Of a DNA stretch of 64,000 nt, positions 35,101 to 47,944 are shown in pieces. Under the pieces are notes generated by a model. It saw only the letters and a program-made list of their open reading frames with translations. It was not told where the DNA came from and ran no database searches. The position numbers and the translations under genes were made by a program. Source of the DNA: Ophiura sarsii (taxonomy: Eukaryota; Echinodermata; Ophiuroidea; Amphilepidida; Ophiuridae); contig CM069442.1 of assembly GCA_035610835.1 (NCBI GenBank), positions 58,259,950 to 58,323,949 on the forward strand, given 5' to 3'. Every line of letters starts with the position of its first letter. Within the stretch, counting starts at the first letter, position 1.

Positions 35101-35430
35101 TCATCTGAGGTCATTCAAGGTCATCTGGGGTCAAATAAGATCCGTAAGGCCTATCTTGATTGGATTTGGTGGACGGAAGAGGGATGGTTTGTTCTTTTTG
35201 TTGATTAATTTTTCGAGGTCATCAGAGGTCATCTGGGGTCAAATAAGATCCGTAAGGCCTATCTTGATGTGATTTGGTGGAGGGAAGGGGGTTGGTGTGT
35301 TCTTTTTGTTGGATTAAATTTTTCAAGGTATTACATCCCTTGCATTAACTACAATGCATACCTCTGTGACAGTGCTACATTGTATCATATGTTTCATCAT
35401 CATTTCTTTCAAGTCACTTTTGATGAACAG
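32126..35430. mobile_element. Putative element enclosing the minisatellite, GTCTCGCCTG ends
   Basis: GTCTCGCCTG at about 32129-32138 is inverted as CAGGCGAGAC at about 35429-35438, bracketing the array. Just inside the left end lie three CCGTCCGCCGTATG-type words. The simplest reading is a DNA element whose interior expanded into a minisatellite. Ends this short could be chance, so confidence is low. Confidence 0.35.
32237..35330 (+). repeat. 3.1-kb minisatellite, about 28 units of 95-155 bp
   Basis: The core is a GATCAGTAAGGCCTATCTTG block, then ATGGGATTTGGTGGA, a purine tract, TGTGTTCTTTTTGTTGATTA and one or two GGGGTCATCGGGGGTCAAAT blocks. Early units (32237-32900) and the last ones (35080-35330) are the most diverged (GATCCGTAAGGCC). 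The middle is homogenised and alternates two versions, GAGGGAAGGGG and GACGGAAGAGGG, so a dimeric higher-order pattern is visible. A rarer GACGGATGAGGG variant recurs at about 33903 and 34740, indicating an extra block duplication near 835 bp. Frames on both strands are repeat-driven. Confidence 0.95.
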
Positions 35431-35439
35431 GCGAGACGC

Positions 35440-36116
35440 GCCGTTCGAGAACCGCCTTGTTTTGTTTCTCATTATTTTTAGTTTTAAATATTATTTTGGT
35501 ATACATTTTTAATCCGCTTATATAGAATTTTTAGCTGCTGTACAAGTTAATCACAAGCATGCTTTTTAGAGTAAAAAAAATGATTGTTAGGCTAAACTCG
35601 AATGTACAGAAATTAAAAAGTAAAGGTACGCAATTCAAGTGATGGCAGCCTTTGTAAATAGTATTTAATTCATTTGCCAATAATTGGAACAGCAAACAAA
35701 AACATTCCCATTGTAGGATTAAGATATTAAGGTGTTGAGTGTAATACATTGTAACAGCATTACTTTGCATTATTTACTTCTCTGTCACCTGTGACATCAC
35801 TTTGCACACAGAATACAGCTCTGTAATGTGTAGTAAGCTTAACCTTATTCCATTGGGGGTAGACATTGCCAGTTACTTTGATCTGTTTTAATGGGAATGA
35901 AGCAGCAGTCCAAAATGTAACCAGACTTTCTATAATCTTTGGGATAATATGGCACAAAACTACATTTCTTTTGCAATCATTGCTGTGTATTGTTGTGCTA
36001 AAAACCGCAAAAGTCCGACAGATCCATAGAGGATTGTGGAATCAAGAGGCTTGTGGTTTGATGCATTACACATTACTGTACTGTAAATTAGTATCAATGA
36101 TTATTGTTGTTCTTAT
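35440..36116. other. Intergenic, no gene seen
   Basis: AT-rich sequence with no repeat or coding signal that I can support, ending at the ATT/AAT microsatellite that is the tail of the next SINE. Confidence 0.4.
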
Positions 36117-36458
36117 TTATAATAATAATAATAATAATATTACCGTTCTTATATAGCGCTTTCCACAATGCAAGCACAGTCCCAAAGCGCTTTTAAATCA
36201 ATTATTATCGCTGCCAGTTTAGACATCAGAATCCTTTGGTCGCTACACTTAGGCGGCTACCAGTCGACAAGTGCACAAGCCTATCAGCACTACTTAGATT
36301 TTGATATCCTAACAGCTCCCCAAATATCGCTTGGGTCGACGAAGCAATTGAGACTAAGTACCTTGCCCAAGGATACAAACATGTTGGACCTAATGGGGCT
36401 CGAACTCACAACCTTTGCATCGTGAGACCGGCGTCTTATCCACTAGACCACACACGTT
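36117..36458 (-). mobile_element. tRNA-derived SINE, antisense copy
   Basis: On the - strand it starts GTGTGGTCTAGTGGATAAGA, carries the B-box-like GTTGTGAGTTCGAGCCCC, then TACTTAGTCTCAATTGCTTC and ends in GCGCTATATAAGAACGG and an (ATT)n tail (36119-36139). Same family as 29569-29950 and better preserved. Confidence 0.8.
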
Positions 36459-39400
36459 ATGAGACATATGGTGTCTTTGCTTCATTAAAATGATGAGTAA
36501 CAATTTGGGATAACACTTTTGGATCACTTTATGTGAAGAAGATGAATTTAGTCAAGTGAGAGAAGTAACATTTGTGCACCATCTTTAAAATCCTTTATCC
36601 CTGTTAAATAAGTATAAAATTCTTGCATCAAAATGTTTAAGAATCTTCCGCATACTACTGGATGCCAACCAAAAGCAGGGTTGTCTTAAGCTTTGTTTAC
36701 ACAAGGACCCACAAAAGTTGGAATATTGGTGTTAACCTTCATTCGGGATAGGCAGGGTTAGTCTAGGGTAAATACTTCATTGAGGGATTATACAGAATTG
36801 TGTAGGATTGCGATGTACAACCAAGTTGTTGAGGGTTTTGTTCTTCACCATGAACTTGCTGGAATGGACTGGACTGCATTTATGTATTTTGAAGGTGAAA
36901 AAAAAAAACTGGGGGGGGGGGGTTATTGGCTCTAAGCAGACAATGATTCTCATGCTAGCAAGAACACTGACCAAAAGTGAATGAGTTATCAAAGATTGCT
37001 TTTTGGTGAGATGTGTGTCATTGATAGTTGTCTATCCACTTATATCTCATTTCCATTTGAGTTTAGTTTGGTCATGGCAGTGTGACAGTGAGTGTATGCT
37101 TGGTTAAAGACAAATGTTTGCACTAGTGCGTAAATGCTGAGTCTTGAACTCTCATTTTTCCCCCCACCCCTCCAACATAACACTTTTTACTCGGCAGTCG
37201 TCTGCAGACGACAGTTCCAAAATGTTTCAAAGATGTCAACATTTTTTAATTTCATCACCATATTTGGAATCATCATGAGAAATGTATTAACATAAGTACA
37301 AACATGCCTAGTTTTGGTTCAGTGAGATAGATTTTGAAAGTTGGGAAAGGTTTCTGAAAAATCTGTTTTGTATATGGTAAAACTAATACTAATCAAATTT
37401 GATTATGAGTGAATGTATAATAAACGACTTTGATCATGAGTAAATGTATAATAAACTTTCCTGCTTGTGTAAATGAGTTCCTTGACAAGATTTAAAGTTT
37501 ATTTTAATGGTACTATAGAACAGTATTTTCAAAGATTAGCAAGGACCTTGAATCATTTACCAATGAGGATTGCTGCAATATTTAATTCTTGATGTAAATG
37601 TATACAAATATGGAATACAATGTCTTTGCTGTACTTCAAGTTTCAGAATCATTAGTGTTAACCTTCACTTGATAAAGTTGTTTTGAGATTTGAAGATTGC
37701 GATTAACATTGGTAGTGTTCAGAAGCTAAATTTGATAAGCAACAATTTCATTATACTACTGACTGAATGCATGAAGTTTGATAAGGAACCAAGAATAATT
37801 TCAAGTTAAAGTTGGTGCTTTAATTTATACAATACAGGGACTACCCTTGCAATGCACCAATTTTGGCAAAATTCTGAAATAATTTTCTGTTCATTACCAA
37901 ATAATTCAATTCATTGTAAATTGAGATTTGCTTTTATCTTGTTTAGCATCTAAACTCTTCATTTGAATATTCTATCCTATTGTGATAATTTTAGTATTGA
38001 ATGTGTGTGTTTCATTTTGTGGTGTTGTTAACCCCCTATAACAAAATGGTCTGTGCAGTGTGTATTTTAGTAAAATATTGTTTTATTATTCAACCACATT
38101 CTGTTTGCCACTTCTATAATGTATACAAATATTATATAATTAACATAAATTCATGAATATAGACATGATTTCATGGTTAGACTATCTTTTGAATAAAAGT
38201 GCTCAATATTATATATATTATAAATATTAACTATGATCAAAGTTTTTTTTAAGACTTTGTACTTATAATAAAGTAACATTTATTCCATAACCAGTAACAT
38301 GGTATGGACATTGAGATGCAATTGCGCAGGAGCATTATTTTGATTTGGCATGTTTAGAAGGGGGACAAATACACTATAATAAACCTATAATAAAACTATA
38401 ACAAACCTGTAGATTGTCTTCCGAGACAGTACATTTGTTAAATATTTAATTCTGATGGTAAATTGATGAAGCAGGGAATCTTATGTTGGGACTCAGTTTT
38501 GGCCTTTTCTGCATAAAAGAGGTGTAAACATAACTATACCTGCCATGTGTACAGACTTCGTCACAATGCTTTGGCTGATATGCCAAATATCCAAGCATGA
38601 ACAGATTTTTAAAGCATAGCACTCTTTTGTATGCATTGAAATTATGCCAATGCCAGGCACCGCCCAAAAGCATGTGACAGCAATTATAGTTGAGATTCTA
38701 GATTTCAAATTGTTTCCCAATTCATGGTCTAACAGTCACGTGGCCCATGCATTTAATGAACGGAAATCATTTCTGAAGAAACACACTCCCATCAATGACA
38801 CAAAACTGAAAAATATTCCATTTTGAGCCAGTATTCAAGAATATTTTGATGTTAAGTTACTGCACTTTTGATTTTACTTTTAGACTGTTTGGCACTTTTC
38901 TACTATTAATCTTTGCACCGTGTCATACCTGGGATTACTCGGATACTTTGAACTGTATAACGTCTGACCAATTTAAATTGGTAAACCTAGTACAGGTTTT
39001 TAACAATTTTACTTATTATGGTTTCATGCCAAAGTGTTGTAAATGTTTCTTTAAAATGTAGTACGAAGAAGGATTGTTTATTTTAAATCATAGTATATGA
39101 ATGATATTAACAAGGCTTGTTTACGCAGCTGTTTTATTGTGTTTTTAAATGATAAGTATTATATATCATAATTGATGTTATGATTATTACATCTGAATGT
39201 AATAGCTAAGGTTTTTTTGCATAATGCAGTATGATTTAACAACGGTCGCATTGAAATATAGACCAAGTCCTGCAGTCGCTATCTCTTTGTGCTCAGTATC
39301 CTTAAAATGGCAAACCAGAATCCAGGCACTATAGTTTGATCAGCTCCAAATTGGTGAAGCCTCCTTACAGCAGCGAATGAATACAGAAGAATGAGGGGAC

Positions 39401-39795
39401 ACCCGAAGGCAACAAGCGCACTATGCATCCTATGTTCGTGCAGCCAAAATTGTGTGCAAAAGAAGCCATACTCGCGCTTGTTTGCTTGCATTACTCAAGC
39501 GTGCGTAGAGATAAATACCTAATATTTCTCGCTAATGTAAGGGATACCCCACTCAAATGGATCATTCTTTTGCAAGAAATTCCTAAGCATGGGGTATATA
39601 TGATTTTTTGCTAGAAAATCCCTAAACATCGCCACTTTTAGATCCTGACCTAAAACATGGGTGGCTATATTTTCCAGGATAATATTCTTGCCCCTATTTT
39701 CTTCTCACCCATGTGCAAATCCAAGATGAAAATTGTTGGAAATCATTTTCATTTTTTAATCCATATTCCTGTTCGAATTATCTTGCTAATTCTAG
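36459..39795. other. Intergenic, AT-rich
   Basis: No supportable gene. An 11-G run lies near 36911. A repeat segment at about 39325-39470 (TTTGATCAGCTCCAAATTGG) is shared with 50927-51040 and listed separately. Short frames at 38446-39061 are unsupported. Confidence 0.35.
39325..39470. repeat. Dispersed repeat, copy 1
   Basis: Shares TTTGATCAGCTCCAAATTGG, GCCTC..TACAGCA, GATACAGA/AATACAGA and CCAAATTGTGTG-like words in the same order with 50927-51040. Both are in the + orientation. Type unknown; no ends or target duplication found. Confidence 0.55.
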
Positions 39796-39803
39796 CTCTA
39801 ATT

Positions 39804-40280
39804 CAGGGGTGGGCAACCTTTTTGAATGAATGGGCCAGATATAAGGAGTGAAAAATTGACTGGGCCGCACCTATCCAAATTTTGTAGCAATGGGCTACAG
39901 TACAGATGACAGCGGCGTTCTTCATATTGGGGGGGGGGGTAAGAAAGATTTTTCATCTGTGTACTTTTGACCGTCATAATTCTATAATTCCTCTTGTCAA
40001 CTAGACGGACAGTGCCAATCTCAACCGACACGACATCAATATTGGGGGTGGGGGGGGGGGGGGGGGTGATCGCTCCCTCGCCCCTCTAGTTATGCCACTA
40101 ACATATGACAATTAATGGGGAAAATATACCTACGCACGTTGAGGAACATCATAAGCAGCTAGCTCGTTTTTTGTGATGATGTAAAATATATTTATTTTTT
40201 ATTTTTCTTGATATATCTCGCGGGCCGCAAAAAACACACTGGCGGGCCGCTTTTTGCGGGCCGTAGGTTGCCCACCCCTG
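39804..40280. mobile_element. hAT MITE with CAGGGGTGGGCAACCT ends
   Basis: CAGGGGTGGGCAACCT at the left is nearly the inverse of AGGTTGCCCACCCCTG at the right. The 8-bp duplication CTCTAATT is perfect (39796-39803 and 40281-40288). The right half has GCGGGCCGC words. A G-run with a CTAGTTATGCCACTAA word inside (about 40044-40100) suggests a second, older element nested in it. Confidence 0.92.
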
Positions 40281-40288
40281 CTCTAATT

Positions 40289-41283
40289 TGTTGCCGAGAT
40301 CCCTGGAGTCTTGTTTATAACATATTTATCCACTAAAGTATATGCAGAAACAAACCAAAATATAAACTTTCTACACAATGAATGAGGGATCAATAGCCTA
40401 GACTATATATTATTAAACCCCTAAATATGGATCTCTTTTTGGATGACAACATTCCTAAACATGTACCAGAAAATGGTGAAATCACCCATAAAAGTGGGTA
40501 AGGCCCGAGCTTCACATCCCTGTCCCTGCCCAGTGTTCAAAGTTGATCATAGGCCCATTATATCAAATGGTGTACATTGCCTTGCGAGACCATCATCACA
40601 GTATTTCATGGTGGTATGTTAACTAGATCATGATCATTTGAGTTGAGTGCACCCATAAGAACAATGTGTTCTGCAGTTTGTTTGGGTGATGTGTAAATGC
40701 TGGGAGGAAATGTTATATATTATTTATCTAATTTAAACCCCAGTGCTTTAGATTTTACAATCAAAAGTAGAGTAAAATCATAAAGTTGGAGTTTCATGTT
40801 ACTTAGCAAGACATTTTAATATGGATGACTAAGAATTGGAATAAACATAGGTGTTGGCTGTAGCCATGGGAACTGTCCGACCAGAATATCAACTGGATAA
40901 AGTCTATCAGGATATGAGGTTACTCTAAAATATTAATTTACAAGCAAAACGATTACTTAGCATCTTGGGCAAGTGAATGTATATATTGTTTTAATAATTC
41001 TTCCAATTGTTGTGTGATTATAAATCTTTATGTAAAAAATAATCATGTTTAAAAAAAATGTTGAATGTTTATTACCAACTTCTAACCTTATATAGAAATA
41101 TACACCGTTTTACACTCTATAACTTTTGACTCATTTTAATTTGAGTATTTTTTACATTTTAATTATCCATATGAGTGTAATCACATATCTCTGTTAACAA
41201 TGAATACAATTATCCCCAGGGTTTCCCAAAAGTTAAATACCTTTTAAAGTTTCATTCCACTGGTAAAACTCTTTGTTGTCAAA
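40289..41283. other. Intergenic, no feature seen
   Basis: AT-rich, no gene, no clear repeat ends. Confidence 0.35.
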
Positions 41284-41673
41284 GAGCGTGTTTCTACTGG
41301 GGAACTTAACGGTAATAACCGTTAAGTTGCCCAGTAGAAACAGCCAGATGCTTTAATTAACTGTAAGTTTTGTAACCGCACAAACCAGGTTCGTTACCGG
41401 TAATTACAGGTAACTTTCCCAGTAGAAACAGCCACCTGTTTAATCTCAACGTTAAGTTCTGTGACCCGGACGTATAAACATACACGCTGGATTCTATGCA
41501 TTGTGAGGCAGTCTTTTTCAGGTGGGGAGGCATAGTTTGATATAACAAAAGGTCAAATGTTGTGGCCCATTGATAAACTTAGCGGTTACTTTTCGCGAGT
41601 AGAAACAGGGGATTAAGAAGTTAGCGTTAAAATTGTAGCGTTAACTTTGCAGTGCCCCAGTAGAAACACGCTC
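41284..41673. mobile_element. MITE with GAGCGTGTTTCTACTGGGG ends
   Basis: GAGCGTGTTTCTACTGGGG is the exact inverse of CCCCAGTAGAAACACGCTC. AAA flanks both sides (41281-41283 and 41674-41676), possibly a 3-bp duplication of the PIF/Harbinger kind. The interior repeats the CCCAGTAGAAACAGCCA word twice and contains short hairpins (GGTAATAACCGTTAA). Confidence 0.85.
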
Positions 41674-41676
41674 AAA

Positions 41677-43314
41677 GTTAAAAGACAAAATTGGGTTTTG
41701 TTGTTAATTGTTTTGAATAATTTTTAAAACTATTTGTTGTCAAATGTGCTTGTGCAATATATGTGTGTATACTTCGTCCAGTGAATGCATTATGAAATCA
41801 CGCAAGTTAAGTCCGATGCGACAGCGATTGCATCAACGAAGAATATCAGCCATGGCGCAGAAAGTGATGCATCTATCACTGTATATGTCACCTTCCAACT
41901 TAAAATATAGTAAAATATGTTTAAGCTAATAAAAGAGAGAAGAGAATAATGTATTTTTCAAGGTGAGGATTTTGTGTCAAATTAGAAACATCCTTGTTTT
42001 GGACTATGGCTATTGCTTATTCTAATGTTTTTTGTTTTTATTTTTTATTATTAAACATACATACAGACATACTGTAAGTATTTGTGATTCCCTGGGGATT
42101 ATTTAACATTGTGGTGAAATATTTAACTGGAGATATGACATTTTAAAAAGGTAACATTTTAATAATAGGGACACCCTGTGTGTATGTCCAAATGCTTGAA
42201 TGGATTTTTATGGTCTACTTTTATTTGTTAAAGTAAACATAGTTAAAGATAACATTGTTGTTAATTTTTACTAATTTTAATCGTTTAACAAATGTCCCTA
42301 CCAATATATTTGTTGTTAAGACCTAAATACCAGATGTGATTCTACCCTTAAGCACTATTAAAGTTGTCAATCTTAATCGGTTTCCCCTTGAATTGTTTGG
42401 AAATAGTGTACTTTATAAAAGTCAGCATCATAATGATATGGACATAATTCCAACAATACATGAGTGTGTGGGGGTGTACATGTGTAAACCCGAAAGTGCA
42501 CGCATGCATGCATAGATGTTTGAGCATTTCATGCATCTGTAAGCAGCTCTGCGAACAGCAACTAAACATGCTAGCATTTGGTCCATAGCATTTTATCAGT
42601 GATTATAGGTCTCAGCCATGCATCAATTCTCTGACTGTATAAAGTGCATCATATAGTTACAAAGGAGACACTTTTTGGACCATGTAATTGATGCATGCCT
42701 GGGACATAGTAAAATATGTACACTTATCTTGTTTAGTATGTTGCCATGTATATTCAATAACGGTCAAACTCAAAATGTTTGCAAGTTTAAAGTTTCACGA
42801 ATCAGCAATACTGGCCTAATTCATGGCATAACAGTTTCGCAAATGTAAACTTTGGAGTCACATTGTGTAACTTTGCAATGCACTGCTACAAGGTAGATTG
42901 GAAATACTTGCGGCATGACATTTTGCAAGTAAGTGCTCCTCGCGAAAATAGCGAAATTTAAAATGTACATAACATTACATTACAGTATCCCAGTTTTTTG
43001 TTGTTGAAGTAAACTGCAGCGTTACTGGCTGTAAACCTTGCCCACCCATCCCTGCTAAAACTCTATAGGGATGCATTCCTAACTGTCAATAAATATGCCA
43101 GTAATTAATTTCTATGATATTTATATTATTAAACTAGTTCATTTGGAATTTTCCAAAAAGATTGAGTGTATATGTATGGTTAACATTTCAAATAAACATA
43201 CGGTGAACCCATGTCAGATAGAGGTCTACATGTGGAAGGTTCATGTAAAATAATTATAATGTGTATTATTGGTGTGCTTATTTTGGTTTTTATCTATTTT
43301 CTTGAATGTTGGTG
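41677..43314. other. Intergenic; solo mariner-like end
   Basis: GGGACACCCTGTGTG at about 42168 is the inverse of the CAGGGTGTCC ends at 53888, a lone end with no partner found. Otherwise AT-rich and without a gene. Confidence 0.3.
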
Positions 43315-43316
43315 TA

Positions 43317-43904
43317 CAGGGTGCGTAAAAAAACTGCAATAGTGGAAAGAAGCCATCTTGTTTTTAAAACCAAGTTGAAGTTTGAAACTTTTTAAACGTT
43401 GGAAGAAAAATATATTATTTGTTCCCAACTTTATGTGAAAAAAATGAGAGTCAATCTCATTTTTCATTTGTCTTTGGTGAATCTTTTTGCTGCACAACCC
43501 AAATTACTTGTTTATCTATGATTCTAGTGATTTTAATTGAAATTGCACACATTTCATGTTCGCATTTGAATATCCCGCCAACAAAACATTTTAATAATTT
43601 CATTTGTATTCAAATTAAGAACATTATAAGCAATTCATAGGATTGGATATGTAAATTGATTATCAAATTTTAATGAGAGACGCATTTTGTAATCTTATGC
43701 ATGTTTTGGGTGTCTCATGGACAAGCGTGTGAAATGGGTGCATGGGTAAAAAGGTTCACCAAAAGCAAACCAAAAATGCAATTTCACACGAAATTAGTAA
43801 CAAATAAATTTGTTATTCTTATGTTTAAAACATTCAAACATCAACTTGGTTTTGAAAACAAGACGGCTTCTTTCCACTATTGCAGGGTTTTTTTACTCAC
43901 CCTG
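43317..43904. mobile_element. Mariner-like foldback MITE, well-preserved copy
   Basis: 588 bp. CAGGGTGCGTAAAAAAAC at the left and the inverse of GTTTTTTTACTCACCCTG at the right, with TA on both sides (43315-43316, 43905-43906). The sub-terminal inverted homology extends well over 150 bp per arm. Non-autonomous. Relative of 21447-22130. Confidence 0.85.
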
Positions 43905-44403
43905 TAGGTGTTAGCTAGAGATACCACTTGTAAGGACTTTGCCTGCCTGACTGAATTCAGGGGTTTTTCTTCTATTTTAAAGCTTTTTACAACATATTCA
44001 CATTTTGTCCACATATTGATACAGAGTGGCATCTCTTGGTTTGATAGTCAGGGGATGGACAGGTTTTATTCTTAAAGCAAAGCCTCTTGGGTTGTGATAT
44101 CAAACATGATACCACAAAATAATTTTCATAAAGATTTGAAGGATCTTTCTCTGGGTAAGTTTTTAGGAACCAAAATGGTGATTCAAGTGCGATTTATTCA
44201 ATGGAGTAGGTTTAGAAAAATATAATGCTAGAGAAAAAGATATACATAAAACCAATCATAATTGCAGTGTGGGATGAACTGTATACCGATGACGCTTTAC
44301 TACATCACAGGTGTAACTCCCAAATCGGTATCAGTCCGGGTCTCGGTCAATAGGTCTGAACAAACAAAATTCATCAGTAGATGCTTATGCTATCAACCTT
44401 CAG

Positions 44404-45100
44404 TCATCAAAAAAAGTAACTTTACTATAGGTAAATTAATAATTGAACGAACATCATGAACGCAGTACAAAGATGAACGCGCCTGAAATTATCACGCGAA
44501 TGGTTGTGGGCGCTTCACACAATGTACGCGATACGCTGCTTAGTTGTGTTTGTTCAATTATTAATTTACCTATAGTAATAAGTGGGCTTTTTACTCTAAC
44601 AATATATATCCTACCTAAAAAAAAATCAAATTATAAAGTTGTTGACAAATGTATCTTCTTTAATATGAGATATTGCACGCTAGGATTGGTTGATTATTGA
44701 GAAGTGACACTCCAAAATGTAAGGTGAAGTCAGATTTTCATTTTCACATTTTTCTTTTCTACACGCAGACCCATCTACGAGTACCTTATCGATTACCGGT
44801 AGTAATTGGGGGATGCATGCGCAGGGTGGATAGTCGGCCGTATTGTTCCGATAGATCAATACGACACACTACGCTACCTGTCATACTCTCCCCGGTGTTG
44901 AAAGGTAAGATGCGAAAATTAAATTGTGACTTTACCTTACATTTTGGATGCCACTTCTTCAATATTCAATCGATCCTAGCGTGCAATATCTCATGAGATC
45001 AATTTCTCAACAACTTTATAATTTAATAGTTTTAGGTAGAATATATATTTTTAGAGTTAATAATTTATTTATGTCCTGTATAGTTACTTTTTTTTGATGA
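44404..45100. mobile_element. Inverted-repeat (foldback) element, about 700 bp
   Basis: TCATCAAAAAAAGTAAC at the left is inverted as GTTACTTTTTTTTGATGA at the right. Long matching arms share TTATAAAGTTGTTGA, GATATTGCACGCTAGGAT and CCAAAATGTAAGGT. The left arm is broken by an extra hairpin, TAGGTAAATTAATAATTGAA with its inverse (about 44429-44576). Non-coding. Confidence 0.7.
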
Positions 45101-46577
45101 TTGGATTGAGGTTATCTGTGGGAGTCTGGGGTACAGCCATCATCAATATATAAATGTATGATACAAATTATACAAGCTTAGAAACTCTTATTTTGTTTCC
45201 TGTACAATATTAAAGGGTTTGTTTTTTATTTTGTTTTTTACAATATCCTCCATCAAATAAAACACAATTATTGGAATCACCATTTTGTTGGATGAAGATG
45301 TAAGCAGACTACAAATACAGAGACACAAAACACCAGTATTTATTTCAATTAAAATATTTCGTCCAACTTCAGAGTCTGACAAAATACAATATTTTTATTC
45401 AATCCTTATTATTGTCACAGTTATATTCATCACATGAAAAATAACAACGGATACCATAGGTTTGGATCTTACCACGGTATGGTTGATGTTTTTCATAGTT
45501 TGCAATACATTTTTTCTCTCTGATTAAACAAGAAATTAGATTGGAAGTATGTAACCGGTTGTGTCCAAAGGGACAAGTTGTCTGCTTACCAAATTAAAAT
45601 AGTATTAGCAGTCAAAAGCTGGTGACATGTTATTTTTTATTCGATGTGAACAATTACATATTATGTGTCCGACATGGACTACAGCATCAACTGAGATGGA
45701 TCAAATACTGATGCGCTGGTAAATAGGCAAACATATAATTTTGTAAGTAACTTGTGGCCACCAGAAAGAAAGTGCTAATCAATCCTGACCATAACCCTTA
45801 TTCAAAAGGTTAGAATGAGTGATTATGGTTGAAGTATTGTAGGGACAGATGTTGCAGATACTATAAGTTAGTATATTACATTTCTTAAAGTCTTGAAGGT
45901 ACTTTATTTGGAATATGTTTGAAAGTCATCATATGATATTCTACTGGTAACACAAATTCTGACAATTAAAATTGTTTTGATTGCTTTACCTCAATTAGCT
46001 TTGGTTTTCTCTTTCAAGCAATCATGTTTATGCTGAAGAATCATCACATATTTCACTCAGGCCTGGTGGAGGCATAAACACAATGGACAAGTTATCCAAG
46101 TCAAAACTAAACTAGTTTACCACTCATCTAGTTTTTGCCTATTAAACCTTTTTATAAAGTACATTTTCTCCAAGACTAGCATTGTCATCAGTGCTTATCT
46201 CCAACATATTTAAGCTTGGATCAATTTGCCTATTTCATGACCGATTTGATCCTTGGAAATGTAAAGACATGATTTTCTCATTATTCTTTTCTATTTTCCA
46301 CCGTATAAAATATGCTAAGAGAAAACACTAATAGTCATGCTACAATCATGGTCAAATTCTGAACAGAGTTGGTTCACAAATTAAAGGTGTATGTTCTGAT
46401 CACTTTTTTGGGGCTATGATATTTTTCACATCAAGATATTTTGATCTCAGAAAAATCCCCTGTTTTCACATTATATCTGCAAAATCTTAGGGGCCAGAAA
46501 TGTTCCATTTAGAAATAATAGGCTAAAATGTGGTGAATTACATTCAAAGGTGGTTAACAACCCACCAGTTTGTGTAC

Positions 46578-46617
46578 TACCAGTGACAGTTACGAATATT
46601 CTTAACTGTCACTGGTA
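46578..46617. repeat. Perfect 15-bp hairpin
   Basis: TACCAGTGACAGTTA pairs without mismatch with TAACTGTCACTGGTA around a 10-base loop CGAATATTCT. Shorter than a usual animal pre-miRNA stem. Confidence 0.8.
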
Positions 46618-47944
46618 CTATTCAATGGGCAAATGTCTTGTGACCTTGTGCTTCTCAAATAAGAACCATTGGAGTTATGCAACTCAAACTTTGGAATGCG
46701 ACAATTTCAAGGATGACCTTTCATGTAAAATAGAAAACATCAAGTTGAAAATCGGGCCAGCAATCAGAACATCTACCTTCAATAATTGCAGTTTTGTTCA
46801 CATTCATTGACTTGCATGCAATATCTCAAACCGGAATAATATTTTATAGTCAACAAAAATTGATTTGTAACAACACACCAAAATTGATTTAAACATTTGT
46901 CAGCAAGTTTGCTGGCAGATAAATGAATGCAGAATTATTGAATTGCCATTGTGGGTTAATAATTTCACCCCAATATGGTATTAATGCTTTATATTTATTC
47001 AAATTATTCAAACGGATATCTTTGTAAATAATACATGCAAATCTTTGTGTCATTGACACTGACTTATACATTAGTGTCATCACAAACAAAATGACAAACA
47101 AGTCTGTTAGAATACTGTAAGCAGACTACAGACTTATTAAGAAGTGCTAGAAAGTCCTATCTGCATTTGCCACTTCTAGATTTGTATCTATGGCGTAACA
47201 TGCAGGGTATAATACTTATAACACAAGCAAGTCACTGCAGTTAGGTCTTTCTTGCACTTAATCCTGCTCTACGGTTCACTAAACCACACTTGGCAAGCAG
47301 TGATACCTTAAAACAGGCATACTTTGCATTTCTTCAAATGACACTAACCAAATAATTAGTCTTTTAATAATATTACAATATTATAGACTTGAATAAATGT
47401 TATCCTGATAACAATTGCACATACTTTATCTTAACCTCAACACAAAATAATACAGTTCACTTCACACAAAAACAGCCCCTCAATATAATGACAACAACAT
47501 ACAACAAAATTCAAAAAGCATCCATATGCACTAGATGCCGGCAATATCAATAATAACATATCAGTGAAAATATGTGACAGTACAAGCCATACCAGTGTAC
47601 GTGCTAAATTATTTATCAAAATTCTGGTCAGATTTTCTAAAGAGTTATAAACTATTCCAAGTATTATGGGGAGCAAAGCAAAATATCAATCAAGTCCTTT
47701 TAAATGTAAATGGGTAGTTTGAATGACAATTCTATAAACACATTCAAAATGTTCTGGAACTTGAGAAATGTTTACAGATATTCTTTGACTATGCATAATT
47801 TTAATATCGCTTGAAAAATGTATTGAAAGGACTTCATCAATGGGCTTCTTCCCCTTCACACAACGTTATAAAAGAAAACGTATGCATTTAATTTTGATGT
47901 ATATCATAATAATTTTATAATAAGTAAATTTGATAATACATCGA

